Assembly: GCA_026260175.1 (NCBI GenBank)
Contig: JAKCWW010001099.1
Coordinates: 12,393-37,906, forward strand
Reading direction: 5' to 3'
Length of the DNA stretch: 25,514 nt
DNA from: Reticulitermes lucifugus
Taxonomy: Eukaryota; Arthropoda; Insecta; Blattodea; Rhinotermitidae
Numbering within the stretch: position 1 is the stretch's first letter; every line of letters begins with the position of its first letter. This document shows positions 1-9,344 of this stretch, piece by piece. Made by a program: the position numbers and the translations under genes. The notes beneath the pieces are model-generated. The model saw only the letters and a list, made by a program, of their open reading frames with translations. It was not told the DNA's origin and did no database searches.

Positions 1-2
1 AG

Positions 3-259
3 GAGCTAATTTCATCATACAGTGCTATGGGGTGTAGTATGTCATTGAAACTTGATTTTCTGCATTTCCATTTGGATTATTTTCCTGTAAACATGGAAGC
101 CTTCTGCGATTAACATAGCGAAAATTCCATCAGGACATTTCCAAAATAGAAAAGAGGTACAGTGGAAAATGGAGTCCAAATATTTTGGCTGACTACTGCT
201 GGAATGTTATAAGGGAGACACCAATCGGCAAATATAAGAGGCAAAAGAAGCTGAAGTGA
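3..259 (+). pseudogene. Decayed C-terminal fragment of a conserved arthropod protein of unknown function
   Basis: Read in one frame from 3 to 110, the DNA gives a peptide containing MGCSMSLKLDFLHFHLDYFP and then VNMEAFCD. A TAA stop follows at 111. One base is missing near 123-124. The reading continues in the next frame from 125 with FHQDISKIEKRYSGKWSPN and LADYCWNVIRETPIGKYK, and ends at a TGA at 257. I recognise this block (hydrophobic LKxxFLHxHLDxFP, then FHQDI, GKWxP, LADYCW and a basic tail) from uncharacterised proteins that occur in many copies in insect genomes, which suggests spread by a mobile element. The function is unknown to me. The copy is dead: one in-frame stop, one frameshift, and its 5' part lies outside the window. 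A long open frame on the opposite strand over 110-646 has no recognisable content and I treat it as chance. Confidence 0.65.
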
Positions 260-802
260 TTGCTTTATGACGAATTTGTTTGTAGTTAGGGTACCGTATA
301 TAGAGACATTGTTCATTATTTGACACTGTGTAATTAAAACCCAATGTAGTACTTTGTTATTAAAAACGTAGTTTTTGAATTTAATCCCTCCTCCCTTAAC
401 ATTGATGCGTGACAGGGCAATTTGTTTGTCATATTCGGATTCAGCAATTTCAAAACTATAAGAATCACCCTGAATTTTAAAAGGAAGCGAAAAAAAATTT
501 TTGCCTGCCAGTGTAATCGGACCCCCCTCCCTCCCCCCCCCATAATCCCAGATCTCATAACAGAGATCCACAATACTTCCTTCCGTCAGCGAGTACGGAA
601 ACGTGTCCGAAAGAACCCACAAAAATTCTCTACGTCTTCGCTTCACCCCCCCCCCCGATCACTGGGTCCTCGCTCCGCGGGGTCTGCGGGGGTCTTATCT
701 GCGCCACTGGAAGCAGACCGAAAAGAAAGGTGCAGAAAAGTACATAAATACGGGTTTTGTGCTATGCATTCTGAGTATTACGGTGACCAAGTAAAGGAGA
801 AT
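260..802. other. No gene seen; contains two long C-rich runs
   Basis: I recognise nothing coding here. The notable content is a 20-base tract of C broken by two T bases at 522-541, and an 11-base pure C run at 646-656. Both stand out in AT-rich surroundings. Confidence 0.5.
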
Positions 803-1085
803 AAGATGGGCAGATCATAAAAGCCTGTAACGCTTTAGTGCGAAACCCAGAAGGAAGGAGAGAACTTGGTAGCTGCAGGTGTAGATGGAATAATATTATT
901 AAAATGAATCTTAGAGACGTTGGGTGTGAGAGTGTGAACTAATTCAACTGACTCAGAGTACGTTCCAGTGCCTGGCTCTTGTGGCAACAGTAATAAAATT
1001 TCGAGTCTAATAAGAGACGTGGAATTTATTGACCAGCTTAGTGACTATCGTCTTCTCAAGAAAGGCTAAGCTCCATGAAGTTACA
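803..1085 (+). mobile_element. 5'-truncated LINE 3' end, reverse-transcriptase C-terminus (decayed)
   Basis: From 841 the frame reads RNPEGRRELGSCRCRW, then NNIIKMNLRDVGCESVN, and meets a TAA at 940. A shifted frame from 936 reads ELIQLTQSTFQCLALVATV then IKFRV and a TAA at 1008. This is the pattern of the C-terminal tail of insect non-LTR reverse transcriptases (PEGKRPLGRPRRRWEDN, IKMDLREVG, then a W-x-L-V-x-A-V-M-N-x-R-V ending). The 3' untranslated part, 1011-1085, aligns by eye with the 3' end of the minus-strand copy at 5932-6299 (shared TTGACCAG, CTTCTCA and GCTCCATG blocks), so both belong to one family. The segment near 803-815 resembles the upstream WAGH block, with sequence lost between it and 841. 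It is a dead fragment with no promoter or full ORF. Confidence 0.75.
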
Positions 1086-2149
1086 TAGCATTTGAGAGAA
1101 AACGTTAAAGCTCGTGGTTCTTCCAGTAATGCCACCTTTCCTTTAGCTGCAAAAGAGATAGAACTGCGTAGAAAAACGACATCGAAGACTTCTCAGTGTT
1201 GTATTCGTCATTTTAAAGGGCTATTAAAATTCTTACTGATTTGAATGTAATGGTTTCGGATAGACAGACTGTTAGGTAAGAGCATCATAACGACACGTAT
1301 TAATGTTTGGCCAGCAACAAAGAAATCAGGCAGATTCACAGGTCAGTGTGATTTGTACGTGTCAATGCACAATTCATATGTTGCCGCTGCTTCTTGAAAA
1401 CACTGAGGCGCGCGTGTGTGTTTGTTTGTTGGGGGGCGGGGGGCATCGATCCTCCCGCCGCCGTGTGGCGACGTCGTGTGATTGAGTGATTACCTCGCAT
1501 GATTGCCATTGCCTTGTATTATAACAAAAGAAGACCGCAGCCCACCACATGTCAAGTCCACATACTTCTATACAAGAAGGGCGTAACTGACAAGCCGTAT
1601 CAATCATTCTCAAATAACTAGTCTGTATCCTCTCATGGATGGTTAACGATATGTACTTTGTGTCACAAGACAATTTGCTGGCTTTCACATGAAATTGCAC
1701 CCCAATGAATACTTCAGTGTCTTAATGCTGACTTTTTACTGATCTCAGTCCTTCTAGTTATATCTAGGAACCTTAGAAAAGTATGTGGATAAGCTTGAGA
1801 AATTTCGGTCAGTAAAATACACAATCAATTTTAAAGCAGTTGTCGTTTCCTGGATCTTTAAAATAACTAAAATATTTATATTTAAAACATCCTGTGTAAT
1901 TTACTTTACTGGCTTGTACAAGGTTATCTCTTTCTTTCAATGACTCATTCATTTTTGGGGTCATTCAACGGCGCATTTTAACCATGTTATGTGTGTGTAA
2001 GTATACATCGTGGAACAGTAGAAAGGCTGTGCGTTATAAAGTGTATGAAAAGAACGGATTGTGACGTATTTTATACTACACTATCTCAAAATTCGTCTCG
2101 AAGGAGGAAGTTTCAAGATTGGACAGCTCCTTGCAGAAACGAAAGTAAT
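1086..2149. other. No feature recognised apart from a G-rich run
   Basis: No coding or repeat signature is recognised. A run of G interrupted by one C lies at 1431-1443, following TG-rich sequence. Confidence 0.4.
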
Positions 2150-2290
2150 TTAAAAGTGCGAGGTTTGAGGTTCCCACAATCGCGCTGCTGAAGATTAAGG
2201 CATTCTGGGAAGTAACGTCGTGACGAATGGTAAATATGTAGTGACGTTTTGAAGGCTTGTAATAACGTCATCTCCTTGGAGTGCTTAACC

Positions 2291-2325
2291 CTGAAGATGA
2301 AGGCACTACGATCCTTCGAAACGTC
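2291..2325 (+). other. Hammerhead-ribozyme-like core motif, copy A
   Basis: CTGAAGA (2291-2297) fits the hammerhead box CUGANGA. After one extra T, GAAGG (2299-2303) pairs perfectly with CCTTC (2313-2317) around a 9-base loop. GAAA (2318-2321) follows, then CGTC (2322-2325), which supplies the GUC cleavage-site triplet. Stem I does not form here: C2290 faces A2326. Sequence resemblance only; activity is not shown. Confidence 0.25.
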
Positions 2326-2366
2326 AGTAACTATTTTTGATTTTACGCTTCCGCCGCGATGTTGAT

Positions 2367-2430
2367 GAGATCTGCGCTCTTCTGGGATATTACGCTACGT
2401 CGTGTGGTATCCCAGAAGAGCGCAGATCTC
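2367..2430. repeat. Perfect 23-bp inverted repeat (hairpin, 18-nt loop)
   Basis: Positions 2367-2389 and 2408-2430 are exact reverse complements (23 of 23), separated by 18 bases (2390-2407). Each arm carries the CCCAGAAGAGCGCAGATCTC sequence or its complement. The left arm reads as RSALFWDIT, a frame I associate with abundant insect repeats, so this looks like the end of a repeat copied back on itself. Perfect arms among decayed neighbours imply a recent origin, sequence homogenisation, or a template-switch artefact. Confidence 0.9.
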
Positions 2431-2493
2431 GTGGGTACCTGTTACGAATTGGCACGGCGTAACATCCCAGAAGGCTTGAGTCTTAAGTCAAAA

Positions 2494-2755
2494 GTGTTTG
2501 AAAACAAAGCGTTCACGAAAATATTTGGACGTAACAGAAAATGAAGTATGTGAGAGGAGGTTCCAACATCACACGTGAGAAACTTCGTGACTTGTACAGG
2601 TAATCAACTATTGTCAGAGTTATTACAATGGGCAGATCATGCATTGCAGTTGGGAAAGATAAGAACTGTATGTACCGAAATGCGGTGAGGAATGGTATTG
2701 GGAAGCTGCTGCCGAGAAGATAGGACAATATAACAGAAGTAACAGAAGGATGAAA
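2494..2755 (+). mobile_element. LINE reverse-transcriptase C-terminal region, upstream part (decayed)
   Basis: The frame from 2494 reads VFENKAFTKIFGRNRK and stops at 2542. Shifted frames then give EKLRDLYR, a stop, STIVRVIT, a degraded WADH block, GKDKNCMYRNAVRN and finally LLPRR, a stop and DNI. In order these match the conserved run in insect non-LTR reverse transcriptases: VFENKxLRKIFG, EELxDLY, IVRVIK, WAGH, the GExRNVYRVLV-like stretch and RPRRRWEDNI. So this fragment covers sequence just upstream of and overlapping that seen at 803-1085. At least three stops and several frameshifts make it a pseudogene. It abuts the foldback repeat on its left, so one element probably interrupted the other. 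Confidence 0.7.
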
Positions 2756-3484
2756 GAAACTGCATAAAGAGGTGCTTTGTGATACGATTTACAAAATATT
2801 ATTAAAGTGATTAAATAAATAAGATTGAGATGACATGCATGAAACACATGAAAAATATCTAGATCTGAAGGGAAGAGGTAGTGTTTAATTGCCATGCCTC
2901 AACTGGGGGGGGGGTAATATTAAAAAGGGTTTAAAAAGAGGACGTGGTGGCGTGTACCGCATTCGTGCAGCTGAGGACCGGCAATGGGATGTGTATTGTA
3001 ATAATATTAATTTCCCTAAAAGCGAAAACCTAAATTGGAGAAATATTCTTAATAACAAAGTGCAAAGGGTGCAAAGTGGCATTGTAAGGTACTTTCCCAG
3101 TATTTTTAATCAAAGACTTAGAAACGTCGCGAAACGTCATCCCCCCGGGCAGAAAATCCATCCCTGACTTTCCAGATCATAAATAAGCAATCTTAGCGAC
3201 CAAACAAGGAAGTTCAATGATTTCTATATCTTCACAACCATGTGTTCAAATATTTTGCCTGAAAATAAATTCGTCCTGAGTCAGACGACTCTGAGGTCAC
3301 AAATTCCATGAGTTTAGTTCCTTTTCAAACATCAGGCGATAGCGGGATGAGACGGAAAATCACCATTTTGAACTGTTCAAATATAGTGTTTGACTTTTGA
3401 TCCGAGGCCATGTAATTCCGCAACATGTGACGATACAGAAAAACAAACTTCCGTACTGCGTAATATACTGTGTCAATTTAATAC
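2756..3484. other. No gene recognised; contains a 10-base G run
   Basis: A pure G run sits at 2905-2914. The open frame across 2889-3167 has a basic peptide with no family I recognise. A small imperfect hairpin with GAGTC/GACTC arms lies near 3277-3292. Confidence 0.4.
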
Positions 3485-3505
3485 ACAGTGTCCGGATAAT
3501 AAGTC
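3485..3505 (-). repeat. Probable terminal inverted repeat of the mariner-type element
   Basis: CAGTGTCCGGATAATAAGTC follows a TA-containing stretch (TTAATACA). It lies downstream of the dead transposase and resembles the CAGTGTGTCCACAAAGTC end found at 25129. I could not find the partner repeat beyond 4299. Confidence 0.45.
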
Positions 3506-3537
3506 TTCAAAAAGAAAAATTTTTATCTTGAAATCTG

Positions 3538-4299
3538 TTAATTACATAGACCCCAGTTTGCACAATTACAGAGTAAAATTCTCGAAGATTTTGTTACTAC
3601 CCACTTTAGTCGATTTTGAATGAAAGCACCCCTGGTGGAACGAAATATATCCAGATGATATTCGACCTGGTTCAAGTGGTTTGAAGCATGCTGTCGGTTG
3701 CCGTAGCCACAGTGTTCTTTATGCGGGCTTTCAACTGCTGAAGATAGTTGTTTCTGATCTGATGGACGAGGTCCTTCCCATAACCCCAATAGGAAAAAGC
3801 CCAATGGGGTTAAGTCTGGTGACCTAGGTGGCCAGGCAAGTGGCACTCCTCCGCCGATTCATCCTCCAGGCACCATGCAATCAAACTAATTCCTCACAAT
3901 GTGGCTGTAGTGAGACGGTGTTCCGTCTTGTCGAAAGACAGCTCCAGGTGGCAACTGGGGAAGGGCATACAGTTCCAGCATGTCCAGGTAAGAGGCCGAG
4001 GCCCCGGTCGCGATCGTAGCCGAAAGGAAGTACAGTCCGATCACCGTATCATACATGAAGCCACACCATACGTGCATTTTGGCACTGTCTCTCTTCAGTT
4101 CACGCGTGGCATTTGGATTACCATTTTGCCAAATCCTGCAATTGTGCCTATATGGATTTCCACTGACGTGAAAGGTCGCCTCATGTGAGAAGCATACTTC
4201 GCGGAGATGCCTACATTTTTGTGACATGAAATTGTCTCCACTCATTTTACCATACAAAGAAATATGGTAAGAAATAAATAGACACAATTGAAAACACAT
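3538..4299 (-). pseudogene. Dead IS630/Tc1/mariner-superfamily transposase, N-terminally truncated
   Basis: On the minus strand one continuous frame holds the catalytic half of a DDE transposase. In order: HEATFHVSGNPYRHNCRIWQ, MHVWCGFMYDTVIGLYF, YLDMLELYALPQLPPG, FRQDGTPSHY, WPPRSPDLTPLGFF, and a C-terminal VEYHLDIFRSTRGAFIQ. These blocks are typical of mariner-like transposases abundant in insects. The second and third catalytic aspartates are present (QDG and SPD) with 37 positions between them when the stops are counted. The first, expected in a 'DEATF' context, is His here (SHEATF). Two in-frame stops fall between the QDG and SPD motifs (near 3883 and 3856). The N-terminal DNA-binding half is missing. 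The protein would cut and paste the element's own DNA in the nucleus; this copy cannot. Confidence 0.85.
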
Positions 4300-5147
4300 G
4301 CTTGTGGATTTTAGAAGTACATAGACACTTTATTCAATCTGCTCCAGCCTCCTGTTACATATTTCCTCTTAGACTCAAATATCTTCCTCAACACCCTATT
4401 CACAAATACCATCAGTCTAGGTCCTACCCTTAATGTGAGAGAACAACTTTCAGAGTTATACAAAATAACAGGCAAAATTAGAATTCTGTATATTTCAGTC
4501 TTTATGTTTTTAGTTAGTCAAGGAGAAGACAGACTCTGGACCGAGTGGTCGCTGGCATTGCCTGAATTTAATGTGCGCTTAAATTCTTTTTGTAAGCAAC
4601 TTGATTTTTTATCGTCACTCCCGAATATTTAAACTTTGTCATGATATATATAACTATATATACACTTAAATAACAGTTACAAAAATAATGTTGTGCCGTA
4701 GCATATTTTTGTAATGTAATATTCATCGGGATGCAACAGCAGCGCCAACTAGGAGCATTCAATAATTATATGTACGCTCGAACACATTGATAAAGCCGGT
4801 ATTCATTCCACATAAAACTGTAGGTGTAGTTTTATTATTATGGAATCCATAACGCCTCGCCTGTGTATCGACTCAGCACAAAACCCCACAAAGGGAATTA
4901 ATCAGAAATGACAAGTACAGGAGTTTGGATATTATATGCGCTGTTATTATTACTTTTTCCCCCTTGAGACACAGATAACTAAGTGCTGCATAGTAGGTAG
5001 CTATAGCATACCTTACGCACCAATTGAAACCACTGTTTTAGGAACCCCCTTCCTCAACAAAAATCGTACGTTGAACTAAGTGATTAAAATTAATTGCACT
5101 CTACATGACCTGATTACATGTGATAGCTATTGGCTCAGCTGGTACGG
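4300..5147. other. No feature recognised
   Basis: AT-rich sequence with short TA-rich stretches near 4640-4670. I see no coding signature or repeat match within the window. Confidence 0.4.
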
Positions 5148-5277
5148 CAGTTTCATGGAACGTGAAGGCTCATTGCCGTCTTTACAAAAATCCGCGAATG
5201 GACTCTAATCCTTAGTTGAATCCATTCCACACATCAAACCATATTTCTTATTTAATATTATCCTACCATCTACACAT
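5148..5277 (-). mobile_element. LINE 3'-region fragment, same family as 5932-6299
   Basis: On the plus strand this aligns by eye with 6000-6140: TTTCATGGAACGTGAAGGCT against the ATATGGAACCTGAACGTT block, then TCATTGCCG, TTTACAAAAATCCGC, GAATCCATTCCACACATC and TCCTACCATCTA. It is therefore a minus-strand piece of the reverse-transcriptase C-terminus. It is more decayed than the 5932 copy. Confidence 0.6.
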
Positions 5278-5824
5278 AATTTTGTACGTTTTTCTCATTA
5301 CGAACGTCCCATTTATGTAACATTCACTAACAGGAAGCAATATACACCAATATAATTTAACAAGACAGGGAATGTACGTATAAACGTAATATTCAGGCGC
5401 GTTCGCGTAACCATTGTTGCCGTGGAAAAGCAATAAGTATTACATATTCNGAGTGTGTGTCTGTAGCCTTAGTTATCCAGCACGCAAAGCGCATGCGTCG
5501 TATTATATTGTCATCCGTGGCCCGTTTGCACCTACCATATTTTTCCACATTATCTCAAAAACGGCACGACTTTCGGAAAGAAGTTATAGAACAAAAAATG
5601 TGTGTTTTGATTTTCCCTACAGCTTTTGTCTGAAACATTTCTCATTCTAAGAAGAATCGAGCTAGATATTATCATAAACGTACATAGGTCTTCAAGTAAA
5701 GTACCCGTTATTCTTGTCAGATCTTAATCAAACTTGAATTTTCTCGACAGAGTTTCGAAAAATATTCAAATATCGAACGTCATGAAAATCCATTCTGTGG
5801 GAGCCGAGTTGTTCCATGCGGACG
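5278..5824. other. No gene recognised; one ambiguous base
   Basis: A single N is at 5450. The stretch 5700-5824 leading into the GACA repeat has the look of the end of a dispersed repeat, but no second copy is in the window to prove it. Confidence 0.35.
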
Positions 5825-5848
5825 GACAGACAGACAGACAGACAGACA
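5825..5848 (+). repeat. (GACA)6 microsatellite
   Basis: Six perfect GACA units preceded by GACG. A GGACAGACA-type stretch near 20113 sits in a similar ACG-rich context, suggesting that both could derive from one repeat. Confidence 0.9.
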
Positions 5849-5918
5849 TGACGAAGCTAATAGTCGCTCTTCGCAATTTTGAGAACGCGCCTAAAAAATG
5901 TGAGATTTGAGTGTCTGA

Positions 5919-5931
5919 TGGCGGTGACCTC
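5919..5931. repeat. Target-site duplication, left copy
   Basis: TGGCGGTGACCTC is repeated exactly at 6300-6312 and brackets the LINE insertion. Confidence 0.9.
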
Positions 5932-6299
5932 TAACTCCATGGAGCAGAGTCCTTCCTGAGAAGCTAACAGGTCTTCAACTGGTCAAGAAATTTCCCGCAT
6001 TATATGGAACCTGAACGTTCATTACCGCATTCACAAGAATCCGCCACCTGCCCCTATCCTGAGCCAGATCAATCTAGTCCATGTCTCCCCATCCCACATC
6101 TTGAAGATCCATTTTAAAATTGTCCTCCCATCTATGCTTAGGTTTTCCAAGTGGTCTCTTCCCTCTTGTCTCCCAACCAAAACCCTCTATGCACCCCTCT
6201 TATCTCCCATACGTGCCACGTGCCCCGCCCATCACATTCTTCTTTATTTGATCACCCAAATAATATTTGGTGCTGTGTACAAATAATAAAGCTTTTCGT
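5932..6299 (-). mobile_element. 5'-truncated LINE insertion with target-site duplication
   Basis: This 368-bp block lies between exact 13-bp direct repeats (5919-5931 and 6300-6312), so both ends are defined. On the minus strand it encodes, with stops and one frameshift: [11 protein letters not shown], a stop, RRM, a stop, [14 protein letters not shown], a stop, RVLVGRQEG, then (shifted) [28 protein letters not shown], a stop, [32 protein letters not shown] and a TGA. This is the C-terminal tail of an insect non-LTR reverse transcriptase with a short 3' UTR ending GCTCCATGGAGTTA. There is no poly(A); copies at 8671 and 15195 end in TTAC/TTAG-like short repeats instead. It is the best-preserved copy of the family here and the reference for the others. 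Confidence 0.88.
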
Positions 6300-6312
6300 T
6301 GGCGGTGACCTC
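6300..6312. repeat. Target-site duplication, right copy
   Basis: Exact 13-bp match to 5919-5931 (TGGCGGTGACCTC). Confidence 0.9.
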
Positions 6313-6808
6313 ACAGAACGAAAAGAAGGCTGCCCTGTTACAAGACCGCAAAGAAAAAGATGAAGACAATATATGTGTAATAGACCTACTTGTTTTTCTT
6401 GACCATCCAGGTCTATCACGTGACTCTCCACAGCTCTCTTCCTGCAGCGCAAGGCTTCACTTCATTAATTCTGAGGTCTGAAACGCAAGTGGACGAAGCA
6501 CCTGTCGGATGAGTCCTACCAGTTGCAGTTCCTGATTTCATAAAGTAATTCTGAATCACAACAAGCAAAAAGCGTAATCCACGACAAGTGATGCAGTAAT
6601 GAGTTATCTGATCTCAGATGACGACTGAACATTCTGTATTATCCAATGGCAGGGTAAAAACTACCCTATGTTTTGCTAAAGATACAAACCCTCTGTAAAT
6701 GAGCTTGTGAATGGAAATGTGTACTTACATAAATGTGCGACAATCCCTTCCGTACGCAGTCTTTTTAGTCTATGAACACAAAATTATATATTCTAGCTAC
6801 CGCATTGA
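6313..6808. other. No feature recognised
   Basis: Continuation of the DNA interrupted by the LINE; no coding or repeat signature recognised. Confidence 0.4.
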
Positions 6809-7093
6809 GGGCCGAGATAGCGTAGCCGGTATAGCGACTCGCTACGAGCTGGATGGTCCAGGGATCGAATGCCGGTGGGGGAAAATTTTCCGCATCAGTC
6901 CAGACCGACCCTATGGCCCATCCAGCCTCCTATTCAATAGGTACCGGGTCATTCCCGGGGGTAAAGCGGCCGGGGCGTGGCGTTAACTACCCCCTCCCAT
7001 CTATCGCCATGATTAAAAAAATAGTAGAGCTATAGCCCTACTCCCCTTCTGGGCCTTCGTGGCCTGTTCTAGGGTGAACGTTCACCTTTTACG
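6809..7093 (+). mobile_element. tRNA-derived SINE, type 1
   Basis: The head has an A-box TAGCGTAGCCGG (6819-6830) and a B-box-like GGGATCGAATGCC (6861-6873), the internal RNA polymerase III promoter of a tRNA. The body matches five other loci in the window: 9044-9316, 14095-14252, 19490-19735, 21726-22013 and 23794-24069. Shared blocks include CCCAGCCTCC-like, CATTCCCGGGG, AAAGCGGC, GGGGCGTGGCGTT and CCTTCGTGGCCTGTTCTAG. No clear target-site duplication was found for this copy. Confidence 0.85.
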
Positions 7094-8343
7094 TACTGTA
7101 GTGACGAATTTCTGTTGTTTCCCGACGGGCGACAAAGTTCACAATTCGTCTAAATCACCAACCTCTCTGTTTTAAAAATGGATGGAACTCTCCTCTTTGG
7201 AAATTTCTGGCTTTCTTCGGCATCGGACCCACAATAGCAATTTCAAGGAATTATGCGCAGAGCGAATCTCTTGGAATTAGGCTAGGAGGGTATAAAAAGA
7301 ACATTAGAAGCAAAAGTTCGTTATTTCCGGAGCTGAATTTGACTGCAGTTCCAAGAAGCGGGCGTGCAGAATAATAACAGGTGGCCAATGCTGTGTATCG
7401 TCCTGAAAGTATGATTCTCAAATTATCTTACTCTAAGTCTACATATAACATTCGTATCAAGTGTATAATTTAAACGACGTGGGATAGGGGCTGTTCTCTT
7501 TAGAACGGGGGGGGGGGCAGAGCAGAATCGGGTTTAATTTCGTGTTCAGTCAGTGGTAGTGCCATAAGTTAGAGTTTTGTTTCTACAGCGTCAGTTAGCT
7601 GCAGTAATAACTGGGATTTCACACCTGACAGTACAGATAAATTCACATTTATTTATTAATTCTGAGATAATACTCAGTAATCACAGTCGTACACCACTTT
7701 TACCTCTTATTCATATTGATGATGGTTATTAATCGAGTAGACTCTTCGGTTATACGAAATTACCCGTTATATGCAAATAAGAATGACAGTTTCTGCATAC
7801 AAAAATAAACCAACTGCATTCAGACGGCGAAACACGAATATAGGCAAAAGCCTAATGAGGAACAGCATAATACAAGTCGAGACCTACAATAACTTTGGGT
7901 GCTCATTGTCATATGGCGAAGAAAAGAGGGTTCACTTACATTCTATACCATGAAATATAATTCACGTACGAGTATAACAAGTTATGTCTTATGACTCTGT
8001 TTCTTGACAGCGAAAACTGGAAAATACGGACCACATACTCCAGAATCACGGCTGTCGAAATGAAAATCGTGAGGCCATCGTAAAATATAGGGACAAAGCC
8101 TTTGAAAGAAACATGTGGGTAAAGTAAATACCCAATATTTAACCAAAACTTTTAACTGTCAACAAAATGGATTTTTAACTTTGACAGAGTGAAGAAGAAG
8201 AGACTTCCCGAATGAATGATGAAATTTAAACGGACTGTCACTATTGGGCCACGACGGCAGTTGAATGGGTTATTGGACAGCTGAGGTAGGAACAGGTAAA
8301 CAGTCGATCCCACTCTCTAACAACTGTAGTATCGGATTTTAAG
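7094..8343. other. No gene recognised; contains an 11-base G run
   Basis: A pure G run is at 7507-7517. I see no coding or repeat signature in the rest. Confidence 0.4.
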
Positions 8344-8369
8344 ATAATAATAATAATAATAATAATAAT
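8344..8369 (+). repeat. (ATA)n microsatellite
   Basis: Uninterrupted ATA/AAT repeats over 26 bases. Confidence 0.9.
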
Positions 8370-8670
8370 GAATATCGTGGAAAGGGATGCACCAATGCCG
8401 AATGATAACTACACAAATTTACACATTTAGAAAAACTGTAAACGAAATGTGTTGAACTGATTACGTTTTAGAACTTAAGACTTTATCAAGGTGTCTATTA
8501 CGAGTACATCTTACTTCTGAGGTTTTACGTAAATGTCCTATGATAAATGTATATGGCCGACTCCGTTATGGTAATTCTTTGGAATGATTTAAAGCAAGGC
8601 ATGAATCTTGGATTTATGTGAATTTTAATGTCAGACTTGATCTTGACGTAATATTTTATGTCCTTCTTCT

Positions 8671-8800
8671 ATAAGTAAGTAACTAAATCCATGGAGGAGA
8701 ATCCTTCTTTATAAGCTCACAGACGGTTACTTGATCAAGTAATTCCTCAGCTGTTATGGAATCCAAAGATTCATTACCGTATTCACAACCATTCTACCAT
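8671..8800 (-). mobile_element. LINE 3' end, left half of an interrupted copy
   Basis: CCATGGAGGAGAATCCTTCT, ACTTGATCAAGTAATTCC, TATGGAATCC and TTCATTACCGTATTCACAA match the plus-strand order in 5932-6045. The 3' end is followed by ATAAGTAAGTAACTAA, a short tandem-like tail instead of poly(A). The match breaks near 8800 and resumes at 9345. Confidence 0.7.
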
Positions 8801-9043
8801 TGGAACAGACAGTGACAAACATAAACGACCGAAACATACCCTGCTGTAACCAGCTCACCATCAGGCATAGTGTTTTATAGTCTTTTATTCACTAATGTTA
8901 CTTATATTTCACTCTCTTTAACTTTTGTTTCACGCACAAGTTAGCTAAATTGGTTACAGGAACAATTTGTGACTTTTCTTTGTAAAAATAAAATTAACAA
9001 ATAAAAAAGTCTGTAGATTAAAAAACAAAGAGTGGGGTAAAAG
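8801..9043. other. Unidentified DNA between the LINE half and the SINE
   Basis: These 243 bases fit neither the LINE nor the SINE type 1 consensus seen elsewhere in the window. They must belong to an older or additional insertion, or to a diverged LINE segment. Confidence 0.35.
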
Positions 9044-9316
9044 TAAAGTTCGCCCTACACAGGCCATAAAGGCCCAGAGGGGGAGTATAGGTATAGCTCT
9101 ACTCTTTCTTTAACCTCGGCACTAGATAAAGGTGGGTGGTCAACGCCAAGTCCTGGCCGTTTTACCTCCGAAAATGACCCAACACCCATTGTACAGTAAG
9201 TTGGGTGGGCCCTAGCGACGGTCTGGTAGGATGCGGAAAAAATTTTCCCCCCACCGGGATTTGATTCCCGGACAGTCCAGCCCTTACCCATTCGCTATAC
9301 AAACCGCGCTATGAAC
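9044..9316 (-). mobile_element. tRNA-derived SINE, type 1
   Basis: On the minus strand: head with TAGCGCGGTTTGTATAGCGA, a B-box region GGGAATCAAATCCCGG, body with CCCAACTTACTGTACAATGG, GGACTTGGCGTTGACC, and the CCTTTATGGCCTGTGTAGGG tail. It lies inside the gap of the interrupted LINE copy. No clear duplication was found. Confidence 0.82.
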
Positions 9317-9344
9317 TGACAATGACGCAGAATAATTCGGTCAA

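Larger units (their letters stand above)
2150..2490 (+). repeat. Foldback-type dispersed repeat, copy A
   Basis: Left and right arms carry related sequence in opposite orientation. The left arm (about 2157-2220) read on the minus strand has TTACTTCCCAGAATG and GGGAACCTCAAACC; the right arm (about 2452-2485) on the plus strand has GGCGTAACATCCCAGAAGG. The centre contains CCTGAAGATGAAGG at 2290-2303 and CGAAACGTCAGTAACTAT from 2317. The same arrangement occurs at 15880-16070, and a more decayed one at 20318-20460. A second, much better conserved hairpin is embedded at 2367-2430. The right arm stops just before the LINE fragment that begins at 2494. I cannot assign a transposon class; Penelope-like or another foldback element are the options I would test. 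Confidence 0.6.

Noticed and set aside
110..646. 178-codon minus-strand open frame, the longest in the window
   Set aside because: Its left part lies antisense to the decayed conserved protein at 3-259, its composition shows no domain I recognise, and part is encoded by C-rich low-complexity DNA.
422..820. 132-codon plus-strand frame with proline-rich stretches
   Set aside because: The prolines come from the C runs at 522-541 and 646-656; no family resemblance.
2889..3167. 92-codon plus-strand frame
   Set aside because: Begins in a G run and matches nothing I recognise; no splice or promoter context.
6809..7093. Missing target-site duplication for this SINE copy
   Set aside because: The flanks TAGCTACCGCATTGAGG and TACGTACTGTAGTGACG share only about 10 of 17 bases, not enough to call a duplication.
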